64,000 nucleotides of DNA from Prevotella sp. (GCA_015060485.1 SUYI01000003.1:62001-126000), one strand, 5' to 3'; shown: positions 47,376 through 56,948, counted from the stretch's first letter. Made by a program: numbers and translations. The notes: generated from the letters alone by a model not told the origin.

Positions 47376-48137
47376 ATGAGTGTCAATTGGAAGAAATCAT
47401 TCATCATTCTGATAGATATCGCCCTAACCGTCTATCTTGTCTTCGCCATTACGGCTTTCAACCGTCCTGACGAACTTTCGAACGTGTGTTCCGAGGTCAA
47501 GATAGATATCAAGGAAGGCGTGGTGAAGGGATTTTTGAATCCAAATGACATCAAGTCACAACTTCAGCATGCACGTATCTATCCGTTGGGCGACCCGATG
47601 AGTCAGGTGTCAGGACGTAAAATAGAGGAGACACTACTCCAGAATCCTCTTGTAGAGAGTGCACAGTGTTACAAGACACAGACGGGCCGCGTGTTCATTA
47701 CCTTGTCGCAGCGCCTGCCGGTAGTTCGCGTGAAGGCAGATAACGGAGAAGACTATTATGTCGACACCCATGGTAATGTCATGCCAAACACACAGTATGC
47801 CAGTGACTTAGTTGTCGTGACAGGTCATGTCTCACGCAAGTATGCCAAGAGCGTGTTGCCCCGAGTAGGTAATTATCTTATTCAGAATAAGATGTGGCGT
47901 GCAGAAACGGAACAGCTGAATGTGCTGGCTGATGGCTCTATAGAATTGATTCCCCGTGTGGGCGATCATATCGTCTTCCTTGGTCAGCCAACAAATATCG
48001 AGAAGAAACTGAGTCGTCTGGAGAAATTCTATAAATACGGACTCTCCAAGGCTGGCTGGAACAAATATTCCTATATCAGTCTAGAGTTTGACAACCAGAT
48101 TATCTGTAAGAAAAACAAGAAAATAAATCAAATATAA
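47376..48137 (+). CDS. ftsQ: Cell division protein FtsQ
   Basis: N-terminal TM, POTRA-like region; located between murC and ftsA. Confidence 0.8.
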   Translation: MSVNWKKSFIILIDIALTVYLVFAITAFNRPDELSNVCSEVKIDIKEGVVKGFLNPNDIKSQLQHARIYPLGDPMSQVSGRKIEETLLQNPLVESAQCYKTQTGRVFITLSQRLPVVRVKADNGEDYYVDTHGNVMPNTQYASDLVVVTGHVSRKYAKSVLPRVGNYLIQNKMWRAETEQLNVLADGSIELIPRVGDHIVFLGQPTNIEKKLSRLEKFYKYGLSKAGWNKYSYISLEFDNQIICKKNKKINQI

Positions 48138-48143
48138 AGAGAG

Positions 48144-49598
48144 ATGCCAAAGGAATTTATCGTAGCTATTGAACTGGGATCATCGAAGATGACCGGTATT
48201 GCGGGAAAGAAGAATCTTGACGGCAGCATTCAGGTATTGGCCTGTGTCAAGGAAGATTCCTCTTCATGCATCCGCAAAGGTGTGGTTTACAACATTGACA
48301 AGACTGCCCAGTGCCTGACCAGCATCATCAGCCGTCTGGAGAAACAGCTCAAGACGGGTATCACTCAGGTGTATGTGGGTGTTGGCGGACAGTCTATCCG
48401 CTCTATTCGCAATCTCATTTCCAAGGACCTGCCCGCAGGAACGCAGGTTACTCAGGACATGGTGATTGAACTGATGGATTCAAACCGTAACATGAAATAT
48501 CCCGATCAGGAGATTCTCGATGCAGCTGTACAGGAATATAAAGTAGACTCTCAATATCAGCTTGATCCCGTTGGCATCCAGTGCTCGCGTATTGAGGGTA
48601 ATTTCCTGAACATCCTGCAGCGCAAGGCATTTTATAAGAACCTGAACAAGTGTTTCGAGACTGCCGAGATCAATGTGGCAGAGATGTATCTCGCCCCGTT
48701 GGCATTGGCCGATAGTGTGCTCACTGAAGCTGAGCGTCGTTCAGGATGTGCCCTAGTAGATCTCGGTGCCGACACAACTACGGTCAGTGTTTATTTTAAG
48801 AACGTGTTACGCCATCTGGCTGTCATTCCGTTGGGTGCCAACAATATCACCAAGGATATTGCTTCGCTGCAGATGGAGGAGAGCGATGCCGAGAAGATGA
48901 AGTTGAAGTATGCTTCGGCTTTTACCGACAACAACGATATTGACAACAACATGAAGTACTCCATCGACCAAGATCGTCAGGTGGAGGTTCGTAAGTTCAT
49001 CGAGATTGTAGAGGGCCGTTTGGAGGAGATCATTGCCAACGTGTGGTGTCAGATTCCTGAAGAATACTGTGACAAGCTCCTTGGCGGTGTGATTCTCACG
49101 GGTGGGGGTTCTAATCTGAAGGATATCGAGAAAGCCTTCCAGAACTATACGCATATCGACAAGATTCGTGTTGCCAAGTTTGTTACCCAGACCATCGTCT
49201 CAACGATTGCCGATATCAATGCCCACGACGGCATGATGAATACGGTGCTTGGCTTGCTGGCTAAGGGTGACATCAATTGTGCTGGTAGCGATTTAGACTA
49301 CAATAACGACCTTTTTGCCAGCCAACGCCCGCAAATCACTCCTGAAACTCTGGAACAGCGTCGTGCCCGTCAGGCCTCAGAAACTCCTGCTGGTGTGGTT
49401 CGTACGGCTGACGAGATTCGTCGTGCTGAGGAAGAAGCACGCCAGAAAAAGGAAGAGGAGGAGCGTGTGGCCCGCGAGCAGGCCGAGGAGGAAGCCCGTG
49501 AGCAGGAGCGTATCCGTAAAGAAAATAGCACTTGGACAAAGTTGGGTCGCTGGCTAAAGAAAGCAGCTAACGAGATTGTCAAGGAAGAAGATGAGTAA
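48144..49598 (+). CDS. ftsA: Cell division protein FtsA with extended charged C-terminal tail
   Basis: FIVAIELGSSKMTGIAGKK...VDLGADTTTVSVYF...VILTGGGSNL; located upstream of ftsZ. Confidence 0.95.
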   Translation: MPKEFIVAIELGSSKMTGIAGKKNLDGSIQVLACVKEDSSSCIRKGVVYNIDKTAQCLTSIISRLEKQLKTGITQVYVGVGGQSIRSIRNLISKDLPAGTQVTQDMVIELMDSNRNMKYPDQEILDAAVQEYKVDSQYQLDPVGIQCSRIEGNFLNILQRKAFYKNLNKCFETAEINVAEMYLAPLALADSVLTEAERRSGCALVDLGADTTTVSVYFKNVLRHLAVIPLGANNITKDIASLQMEESDAEKMKLKYASAFTDNNDIDNNMKYSIDQDRQVEVRKFIEIVEGRLEEIIANVWCQIPEEYCDKLLGGVILTGGGSNLKDIEKAFQNYTHIDKIRVAKFVTQTIVSTIADINAHDGMMNTVLGLLAKGDINCAGSDLDYNNDLFASQRPQITPETLEQRRARQASETPAGVVRTADEIRRAEEEARQKKEEEERVAREQAEEEAREQERIRKENSTWTKLGRWLKKAANEIVKEEDE

Positions 49599-49605
49599 TT
49601 TCTTT

Positions 49606-49645
49606 GAAATATCGAAATAACGAAATGTCGAAATAACGAAAAAAA
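49606..49645 (+). repeat. 8-nt tandem repeat (5 units) in the ftsA-ftsZ gap
   Basis: GAAATATC GAAATAAC GAAATGTC GAAATAAC GAAAAAAA. Confidence 0.93.
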
Positions 49646-49651
49646 GAAGAT

Positions 49652-50980
49652 ATGGACAACAACATATTGCTCGATTTTGGCGAGCCGGAAAAAGAGAATA
49701 GCATCATCAAGGTGATTGGTGTTGGTGGTGGAGGCGGTAATGCTGTCAACCACATGTATCGCGAGGGCATCCACGATGTGACCTTCGTGTTGTGCAACAC
49801 CGACAATCAGGCCCTTAACGACTCACCCGTTCCTGTTCATCTGCAGTTGGGTAAGGAGGGCCTTGGCGCTGGTAACCGTCCTGAAAAGGCCCGTGCAGCT
49901 GCTGAGGAGAGTCTGGACGATATCAAGAATGTGCTGAGCGACGGAACGCGCATGGCCTTCATCACTGCCGGTATGGGTGGTGGTACGGGTACTGGTGCTG
50001 CTCCTGTCATTGCCCGCGTCTCGAAGGAGATGGGTATTCTGACAGTGGGTATTGTCACCATTCCTTTCCGTTTCGAAGGCGATCGCAAGATTGACCAGGC
50101 TTTGGATGGTGTCGAGGAAATGTCGAAACATGTCGATGCCTTGTTGGTTATCAACAACGAGCGTCTGCGTGAGATTTATCCGGAACTGACCGTGCTCGAT
50201 GCCTTTGGCAAGGCTGACGACACGCTCAGCGTGGCTGCAAAGTCCATTGCTGAGATTATCACCGTTCACGGACTTATCAACCTCGACTTCAACGATGTGA
50301 AGACTGTCCTGAAGGATGGTGGCGTAGCCATCATGTCTACTGGTTATGGCGAGGGCGAGGGCCGCGTCAAGAAAGCCATCGACGACGCGTTGAATTCTCC
50401 GCTGCTCAACGAGAACGACGTATTCAACTCCAAGAAGATCCTACTTAGCATCTCGTTTGCCGGCAATAAGGATGGCAGCGGTTCGCTGATGATGGAGGAG
50501 ATGAACGACGTCAACGACTTCATGGGTAAGTTCGGCAACGACTTCGAAATCAAGTGGGGACTAGCCACCGATCCTGAACTGGGTAAGAAGGTCAAGGTCA
50601 CTATTCTTGCTACTGGCTTCGGCATCGACCGTGTCGACGGTATGGCTAATCATCGTCAGCATCGCAACACCCAGGAGGAGGCCACTCGTATCGCTGCCGA
50701 GCAGGAGAAGGAGGCGCAGCGTCAGGACCGTCGTAACCGCTACTATGGTAGTGACGGACAGAGCAAGCGTTACAAGCGCCGTCCGCACATTTACCTGTTC
50801 CGTCCTGAGGACCTTGACAACGACGATGTTATCTCTGCCGTTGAACAGACCCCGACCTACAAGCGTACCCGTGAAATTCTGGACAGTATTTATTCGCAGG
50901 CCAGTGGCGAGGAACCCCCTCAGAAAGAAGAGGCTCCTCAGCAGGGTAACCCTGTGCAGGGAACGATTAAGTTTGGTTAG
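49652..50980 (+). CDS. ftsZ: Cell division GTPase FtsZ
   Basis: GGGGNAVNHMYREGI; MAFITAGMGGGTGTGAAPVIA tubulin signature. Confidence 0.97.
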   Translation: MDNNILLDFGEPEKENSIIKVIGVGGGGGNAVNHMYREGIHDVTFVLCNTDNQALNDSPVPVHLQLGKEGLGAGNRPEKARAAAEESLDDIKNVLSDGTRMAFITAGMGGGTGTGAAPVIARVSKEMGILTVGIVTIPFRFEGDRKIDQALDGVEEMSKHVDALLVINNERLREIYPELTVLDAFGKADDTLSVAAKSIAEIITVHGLINLDFNDVKTVLKDGGVAIMSTGYGEGEGRVKKAIDDALNSPLLNENDVFNSKKILLSISFAGNKDGSGSLMMEEMNDVNDFMGKFGNDFEIKWGLATDPELGKKVKVTILATGFGIDRVDGMANHRQHRNTQEEATRIAAEQEKEAQRQDRRNRYYGSDGQSKRYKRRPHIYLFRPEDLDNDDVISAVEQTPTYKRTREILDSIYSQASGEEPPQKEEAPQQGNPVQGTIKFG

Positions 50981-51933
50981 AATATCGCTTTTACAATCTG
51001 GCGCACGTTGTCCGTCTTAGCCATCGTATAGTAGTGGATGGCAGGTGCACCGTTAGCCAGCAGTTCGCGGCTTTGCGCGATAGCCCATTCTATGCCTACC
51101 TGATAGGCATCGAGTGGGCTCTTTGTTTTGCTCAGCTCGCTGACCAGTGCCTGTGGTATGTCAATATGGAACGAACGGGGCAGCAAGTCGATCTGTCGCT
51201 GGCTTGAGATGGGTTTCAGACCAGGAATGACGGGTACGGTGATGCCTGCCTTTCGCAACTGTTCTATGAAACGGAAATACTGGCTGTTGTCGAAGAACAT
51301 CTGTGTCACAATGTAGTCTGCACCTGCCTTCACCTTTTCCTTTAAATGCTGGATGTCTGTGTCCAGATTGGCGGCTTCATAGTGCTTCTCGGGGTAAGCT
51401 GCCACACCGACGCAGAAATCCGTCGACAGGCCGTTCTTCACAGTGGGGTCCAGGTATTGTCCTTCGTTCAGGTTGTGAATCATTTCCACCAGCTCTGAGC
51501 TGTGGCTGAACCCGTCTGTTTCAGGAATGAAGAAACGCTGTCCGGGGATAGCATCGCCACGCAGAGCTACGACGTTCTGAATGCCTAGGAAGTGCAAGTC
51601 CAACAGTTCACTCTCCACCCGTGAACGCGAGGCACCCCCACAGATGACATGCGGCACAATCTGCAGTTGTGGATAGCGACGCATGATGGCTGCTACGATA
51701 GCCACCGTACCGGGTCGCTTGGCCAGCGTCATCTTCGTGTATGTACCGTCAGCGTTGGGCACGTACTCCACCTCGTCGCGATGGCAGGTGACATTAATAA
51801 ACGGAGGTTCAAACTCCATCAGCGGGTCGATGCTGTCATAGAGTCGGGTGACGTCGCTGCCTTTCAGGGGTGGGACTAGTTCGAAGCTGGCAAAAGGCCG
51901 TTGTGAGCTATTCAGAATGTCGATAACTTTCAT
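50977..51933 (-). CDS. metF: Methylenetetrahydrofolate reductase
   Basis: FELVPPLKG...INVTCHRDE...GADYIVTQMFFDN...PVIPGLKPI. Confidence 0.93.
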   Translation of the reverse strand: MKVIDILNSSQRPFASFELVPPLKGSDVTRLYDSIDPLMEFEPPFINVTCHRDEVEYVPNADGTYTKMTLAKRPGTVAIVAAIMRRYPQLQIVPHVICGGASRSRVESELLDLHFLGIQNVVALRGDAIPGQRFFIPETDGFSHSSELVEMIHNLNEGQYLDPTVKNGLSTDFCVGVAAYPEKHYEAANLDTDIQHLKEKVKAGADYIVTQMFFDNSQYFRFIEQLRKAGITVPVIPGLKPISSQRQIDLLPRSFHIDIPQALVSELSKTKSPLDAYQVGIEWAIAQSRELLANGAPAIHYYTMAKTDNVRQIVKAIF

Positions 51934-51949
51934 ATTTTTTTCTTTTTAT

Positions 51950-51981
51950 CGTTATGACGTAATTACGTTATATCGTTCTGT
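51950..51981. repeat. 8-nt tandem repeat (4 units) between metH and metF
   Basis: CGTTATGA CGTAATTA CGTTATAT CGTTCTGT. Confidence 0.88.
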
Positions 51982-51985
51982 TGAA

Positions 51986-54900
51986 TTAATGGGCAATATA
52001 TTTTGATAACAGCTGCTCGCCTTCTGCTACGCTAATACCTCGTCGCTGGCAATAGTCTGTCAGTTGCTCCTCGTCAATGCGTCCCACAGAGAAATAGCGA
52101 GCCTCAGGGTGACAGATGAAGAGTCCGCAAATGGCCGTCGAGGGCTGTATGGAGTAGTGGTCAGTCAGCGTCACGTTCAGCTGGCGTTCAGCGTCCAGCA
52201 GGTCGAACACGATGCGCTTCAGCGAGTGGTCCGGACAGGTGGCGTAGCCGAAGGCGACGCGGAGCGGAGCCGTTCGGTGCGTCGCGACACTGTCGCGACA
52301 TACTGGACTTTGCGTGAGCCATTCTGCGCCGGCTTCTGTCAGTCGGGCACAGATGGCGTGGCTCATCAGTCGCTCAGCCTCGTCAGAAGGTTGCTGCTTG
52401 GGGCGGGCCACGATGGTAAAGAGGCCCAACGGGGTAGGGTGTTGTTCGTCGTAGTAGTCCGCTAAACACAGGTAGTGTCCTGTGGCGCTCTGACTGCGCA
52501 GCATGGGGAGAATGGTGGTGTTTTTCTCGCTGGCAGAACCAGCGAGCACATGATGGCCATCGGGCGAAGAACCAGCAATCACGATGTCGTTGCCGCGACG
52601 CTTGGCAGGCACGAAACGCAGCAGTGTCTGCACTTCAATCGTACCTTGCTCGATGGCGTGTTGCAGGTATTCCTTACCTTCGTTCAGCGTACGCTCTGCC
52701 TCTGGGTTTACCAGCAGCTGTTGCAGCGTTTCGCCTTTGAAACCCCAGAACAACAGGAACATGCGCCAGTCAATGAGCGGCAAAAGGTCAGCTACGTCAA
52801 CGGGTCCGGAATATTCGGACATTCCAGACAATCCGCTCAATTTGTGAAATTCGTGGTCGTTCAATACTGGTGCCTTGTGGTTGGCTTCTGCATAAGGTGT
52901 TAGTGGGGCGTGGTGCTCTTCGTAGGCATCACGCAGCGTCTGCTGTTCCGCCTTGATTTGTGCGATGGTCGCTGCAGCATCCATCTGAAGGTGTTTGGCC
53001 AGCAGCGACGTCTGCGAGGCATCGCCGCCATGCACCACACAGCCGTCGTACAACGGTGCCAGCTTGACGGCCGTATGCACTGGCGACGTGGTAGCACCAC
53101 CCACCACGATAGGCACCTGCAGTCCCTCTTTCTGAAACAGCTGGCACAGCAGTTCCATCTCCTTCAGCGACGGGGTGATGAGTCCGCTGATGCCTACCAT
53201 ACAGGGCTTCCGCTTCTTGGTTTCTTCCAGAATCGTCTCGCCAGGCACCATCACGCCTAGGTCTACGACGTCAAAGCCGTTACAGCCCAGCACGATGCCT
53301 ACGATGTTCTTGCCGATGTCGTGTACGTCGCCATTGGCGGTGGCCAGCACCACACATGGGCGTTCCGACTTTTGTACTCCCTGTTCCTCGTCGATGTACG
53401 GCTGCAGCAGGGCCACGGCATCCTTCATCACCTTGGCCGATTTCACCACCTGTGGCAGAAACATCTTGCCTTCGCCAAACAGCTGGCCGATGTGCTCCAT
53501 GGCCTGCATCAGTGGTTGTTCTATCACGTCGATGGGGCGTCCGTACTTTGCCAGCGCCTCAGGGATGTCGTCAACCAGATGGCTGTTGTCGCCTTTGCTC
53601 AGGGCATGCAGCAGCCGTTCTTCTATTGTCTTGTTGCGCCACGAGTCGGCAGTCGGGGCGGCTGTCGGGTGCTCGCTGGCAGAACCAGCGAGAACAGTGG
53701 CTGCCAGCGTAATCAGGCGCTCGGTGGCCTCGTCGTCCTTGTTCAGGATGACGTCTTCCACCGCCTTCAGCAGCGTGGGCTCTATGTCGTCGTACACCTG
53801 CAGCATGCCAGGATTCACGATGGCCATGTCCAGTCCTTCGCGTATAGCATGATAAAGGAATACCGAGTGCATGGCCTCGCGCACCTTGTTGTTGCCTCGG
53901 AAACTGAACGACAGGTTGCTCACACCTCCGCTGGTCTTCGCCAGTGGCAGGTGCTGTTTAATCCAACCTACGGCGCGGATAAAGTCCACACCGTATGTCT
54001 GGTGTTCCTTCAGTCCTGTTCCTACCGACAGGATGTTCACGTCGAAAATAATATCTTGTGGTAGGAAACCGATGTCAGTCAGCAACCCGTAGGCCCGTTC
54101 GGCAATGGCAATCTTGCGCTCATAGGTCGTGGCCTGTCCCTCCTCGTCGAAGGCCATCACCACCACGGCCGCACCCAGTCGGCGCAGTTCGCGGGCCTTG
54201 CTGAGAAAGTCCGCTTCACCATTCTTCAGACTGATGGAATTCACGATACACTTACCCTGTGCATTCTTCAGTCCTGCCAATACCGTCGCCCAATCCGACG
54301 AGTCAATCATCAGCACGGCACGGCTCACGCCAGGGTCGTTGGCCACGTATCGGCAGAAGGTCTGCATCTCCTGTTGGCTGTCCAGCATGGCATCGTCCAT
54401 GTTGATGTCGATAATATGTGCACCGCCCTCTATCTGGTTGCGCGCCACACTCAGCGCCTCGTCGTATTTCTTTTCGGCTATCAGTCGGGCAAACTTTCGC
54501 GAACCGGCCACATTGGTGCGCTCACCCACATTGGTGAAATTGCGTGTCTCTTTGTCTACCAGCAACGGTTCCAGTCCCGACAGCCACATGCGCTTGTCGG
54601 CAGCAGGCATCTGTCTGGGCTTTAAACCCTGCAGGGCCTCGCTGATGGCGCGGATGTGTTCCTCATCGGTTCCACAGCAGCCTCCCGCGATGTTCAGCAG
54701 ACCGTCCTCCGCCATCTGGTGCAGGTGACTGGCCGTATAGGAGGGCAGCTCGTCGTATTCACCCATTTCGTTGGGCAGTCCGGCATTGGGGTAGAGCGAC
54801 AGGTAGACGGGTATTCTGTCCGACAATTGCTCGACGAACGTCCGCAGGTCTGTCACGCCAAACGAACAATTCAGTCCGAAGCTCAACAGGTAAGGATAGT

Positions 54901-55606
54901 GGCTGATGCTGATGTAGAAAGCCTCCAGCGTCTGACCCGTCAGCGTGCGTCCGCTGCGGTCGTTGATGGTTGCCGACACCATCAGGGGCATCGCTGTGCC
55001 GCGACGTTCGTTGATGCGTTCGATGGCGTAGATGGCCGCCTTGGCGTTCAGCGCGTCAAAGCAGGTCTCCAACAGCAGCAGGTCCACACCCCCCGCTATC
55101 AGTGCCTCGGCCTGTTCCTCGTAGGCTGCCGCCATCTCGTCGAAGGCGATGCTCCGGCTGCCAGGGTCGTTCATGTCCGAGGCCAGTGAGAGCGATTTCG
55201 AGGTGGGTCCCATCGAACCTGCTACCCAGATGCGATGTCTGATGTCTGATGACTGATGGCTGAAGGCGTCTGCGGCTTGGCGGGCTATGCGGGCACCGGC
55301 CAGCGCCATCTCGCGAGCCTGTTCCTCGCAGCCGTACTCCTTCTGACTGATGCGGTTTGCCGAGAACGTGTTCGTTGTGATGATGTCCGCACCAGCCCCG
55401 ATATATTCCTCGTGAATCTGTCGGATTACCTCCGGAGCCGTCAGACACAGCACGTCGTTATTGCCCATCAGCGACACGGGCCACGCCTTCAGAGCCCCTT
55501 GGTGGTAGCTCTCTGCCGTTAGTCCCAGTGACTGAATCTTCGTGCCCATGGCACCGTCCAGAATCAGAATCCGTTCTCGTAAACTCGTTTCAATATTCAT
55601 TGACAT
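51986..55606 (-). CDS. metH: Cobalamin-dependent methionine synthase
   Basis: ILDGAMGTKIQ; GGCCGTDEEHI; VGERTNVAGSRKF; GDVHDIGKNIVGIVLGCNGFDVVDLGVMVP. Confidence 0.96.
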   Translation of the reverse strand: MSMNIETSLRERILILDGAMGTKIQSLGLTAESYHQGALKAWPVSLMGNNDVLCLTAPEVIRQIHEEYIGAGADIITTNTFSANRISQKEYGCEEQAREMALAGARIARQAADAFSHQSSDIRHRIWVAGSMGPTSKSLSLASDMNDPGSRSIAFDEMAAAYEEQAEALIAGGVDLLLLETCFDALNAKAAIYAIERINERRGTAMPLMVSATINDRSGRTLTGQTLEAFYISISHYPYLLSFGLNCSFGVTDLRTFVEQLSDRIPVYLSLYPNAGLPNEMGEYDELPSYTASHLHQMAEDGLLNIAGGCCGTDEEHIRAISEALQGLKPRQMPAADKRMWLSGLEPLLVDKETRNFTNVGERTNVAGSRKFARLIAEKKYDEALSVARNQIEGGAHIIDINMDDAMLDSQQEMQTFCRYVANDPGVSRAVLMIDSSDWATVLAGLKNAQGKCIVNSISLKNGEADFLSKARELRRLGAAVVVMAFDEEGQATTYERKIAIAERAYGLLTDIGFLPQDIIFDVNILSVGTGLKEHQTYGVDFIRAVGWIKQHLPLAKTSGGVSNLSFSFRGNNKVREAMHSVFLYHAIREGLDMAIVNPGMLQVYDDIEPTLLKAVEDVILNKDDEATERLITLAATVLAGSASEHPTAAPTADSWRNKTIEERLLHALSKGDNSHLVDDIPEALAKYGRPIDVIEQPLMQAMEHIGQLFGEGKMFLPQVVKSAKVMKDAVALLQPYIDEEQGVQKSERPCVVLATANGDVHDIGKNIVGIVLGCNGFDVVDLGVMVPGETILEETKKRKPCMVGISGLITPSLKEMELLCQLFQKEGLQVPIVVGGATTSPVHTAVKLAPLYDGCVVHGGDASQTSLLAKHLQMDAAATIAQIKAEQQTLRDAYEEHHAPLTPYAEANHKAPVLNDHEFHKLSGLSGMSEYSGPVDVADLLPLIDWRMFLLFWGFKGETLQQLLVNPEAERTLNEGKEYLQHAIEQGTIEVQTLLRFVPAKRRGNDIVIAGSSPDGHHVLAGSASEKNTTILPMLRSQSATGHYLCLADYYDEQHPTPLGLFTIVARPKQQPSDEAERLMSHAICARLTEAGAEWLTQSPVCRDSVATHRTAPLRVAFGYATCPDHSLKRIVFDLLDAERQLNVTLTDHYSIQPSTAICGLFICHPEARYFSVGRIDEEQLTDYCQRRGISVAEGEQLLSKYIAH
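52281..52299. repeat. Inverted repeat inside metH
   Basis: GTCGCGACA-C-TGTCGCGAC, encoding CRDSVA on the minus strand. Confidence 0.85.
52526..52546. repeat. 21-nt hairpin element in metH, copy A
   Basis: CTCGCTGG-CAGAA-CCAGCGAG, encoding LAGSASE on the minus strand. Confidence 0.95.
53672..53692. repeat. 21-nt hairpin element in metH, copy B, identical to copy A
   Basis: CTCGCTGG-CAGAA-CCAGCGAG, encoding LAGSASE on the minus strand. Confidence 0.95.
55234..55268. repeat. 7-nt tandem repeat inside metH
   Basis: GATGTCT GATGTCT GATGACT GATGGCT GAAGGCG; encodes the FSHQSSDIRH segment on the minus strand. Confidence 0.9.
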
Positions 55607-56919
55607 TTAGTTTTGCCTTTGAACGATTTCACCTTCATGCCCAGCTTGTCGGGCATAACGGCATTCAGCAGAATGCCTACGATGGCTGCAATAGCCAGGC
55701 CCGACAGATGGATGGGCCCCAGGGCGATATCGTCGTTGGCACCATATTTCACACCGATGGCAAGTACGAGGATGAGGGCTGCGACAAACACGTTGCGCGA
55801 ACTCTTCAGGTCGACCTTCTCCTCAACTAGGTTGCGCACACCAACGGCAGAAATCATACCATACAGGATGAGGCTCACACCACCGATGGTGGCAGCAGGC
55901 ATCAACTGTACCAGGCATGCAAACTTAGGACAGAAGGCCAGCACGATGGCCAGACAGGCTGCAATGCGTATCACCTTCGGGTCGAACACCTTGGTCAGGT
56001 TCAGCACACCTGTATTCTCGCCGTAAGTGGTGTTGGCTGGTGCGCCGAAGACGGATGCTACCGCTGTTGCCACACCGTCGCCCGTCAGCGTGCGGTGCAG
56101 GCCGGGCTCAGAGAGGTAGTCCTTGCCTACGGTAGAACTGATGGCAAACATATCGCCGATGTGCTCCATAATCGTTGCAAAAGCAATAGGCATGACGGCC
56201 AGAATGGTCGACAGCATCAGCGATGTGTTGCCGTCTTCAAACACAGCCAGTATCGTGTGGTCCTTCTCTATCGGGAAGCCCACCCATGCAGTCTCGCCAA
56301 GCGGTGAAAAGTCGACCTCACCCATACAGACAGCAACGACATACGACACGATGACACCCAGCAACACGGGAATAATCTTGACGATGCCCTTGCCCCAGAC
56401 GGACGCCACGATAACAGTCACTATCGACAGGATGGCCAGCAACCAGTTGGTCTGACAGTTGCTGATAGCCGATCCCGACAGCACCAGTCCAATGGCAATG
56501 ACGATAGGACCCGTGACGACGGGCGGGAAATACTGCAGAATCTTCTTCACGCCAAACGACCTGATCAGTGCCGCCATGACGAAATACATCAGTCCGGCAC
56601 ACGCCACGCCCAGACAAGCATAGTCCAACGCCAACGTCTCGGAGAGTCCTTGCGACATGCCCATCTCCTTCACCGAGGCATAGCCTCCGAGGAAGGCAAA
56701 CGAAGATCCCAGGAAGGCTGGCACATTCCACTTGGAAATAAAGTGGAAAATCAGCGTTCCGATACCTGCAAACAGCAACGTTACAGAAACATCCAAACCA
56801 GTAAGCAGCGGCACCAGCACCGTTGCCCCAAACATCGCAAACAAGTGTTGCACGCCCAGCACCATCATGCGTGGCATACCCAGCTGGCGCGCGTCGTAAA
56901 TAGCATTTTGTGGTTCCAT
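55597..56919 (-). CDS. uraA: Uracil/xanthine permease (NCS2 family), UraA-like
   Basis: MVLGVQHLFAMFGATVLVPLLTGLD; PVVTGPIVIAIGLVLSG; TTYGENTGVLNLTKV. Confidence 0.92.
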   Translation of the reverse strand: MEPQNAIYDARQLGMPRMMVLGVQHLFAMFGATVLVPLLTGLDVSVTLLFAGIGTLIFHFISKWNVPAFLGSSFAFLGGYASVKEMGMSQGLSETLALDYACLGVACAGLMYFVMAALIRSFGVKKILQYFPPVVTGPIVIAIGLVLSGSAISNCQTNWLLAILSIVTVIVASVWGKGIVKIIPVLLGVIVSYVVAVCMGEVDFSPLGETAWVGFPIEKDHTILAVFEDGNTSLMLSTILAVMPIAFATIMEHIGDMFAISSTVGKDYLSEPGLHRTLTGDGVATAVASVFGAPANTTYGENTGVLNLTKVFDPKVIRIAACLAIVLAFCPKFACLVQLMPAATIGGVSLILYGMISAVGVRNLVEEKVDLKSSRNVFVAALILVLAIGVKYGANDDIALGPIHLSGLAIAAIVGILLNAVMPDKLGMKVKSFKGKTKCQ

Positions 56920-56940
56920 ATCGTGTTATATTTCGTCCTG

Positions 56941-56948
56941 CAAAGGTA
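56941..56948 (-). promoter_or_regulatory. -7 promoter element for the uracil permease gene
   Basis: CAAAGGTA, reverse complement of TACCTTTG. Confidence 0.55.

Noticed and set aside
53175-54728. Several plus-strand ORFs of 199-247 aa
   Set aside because: Antisense to metH, which is unambiguous on the minus strand.
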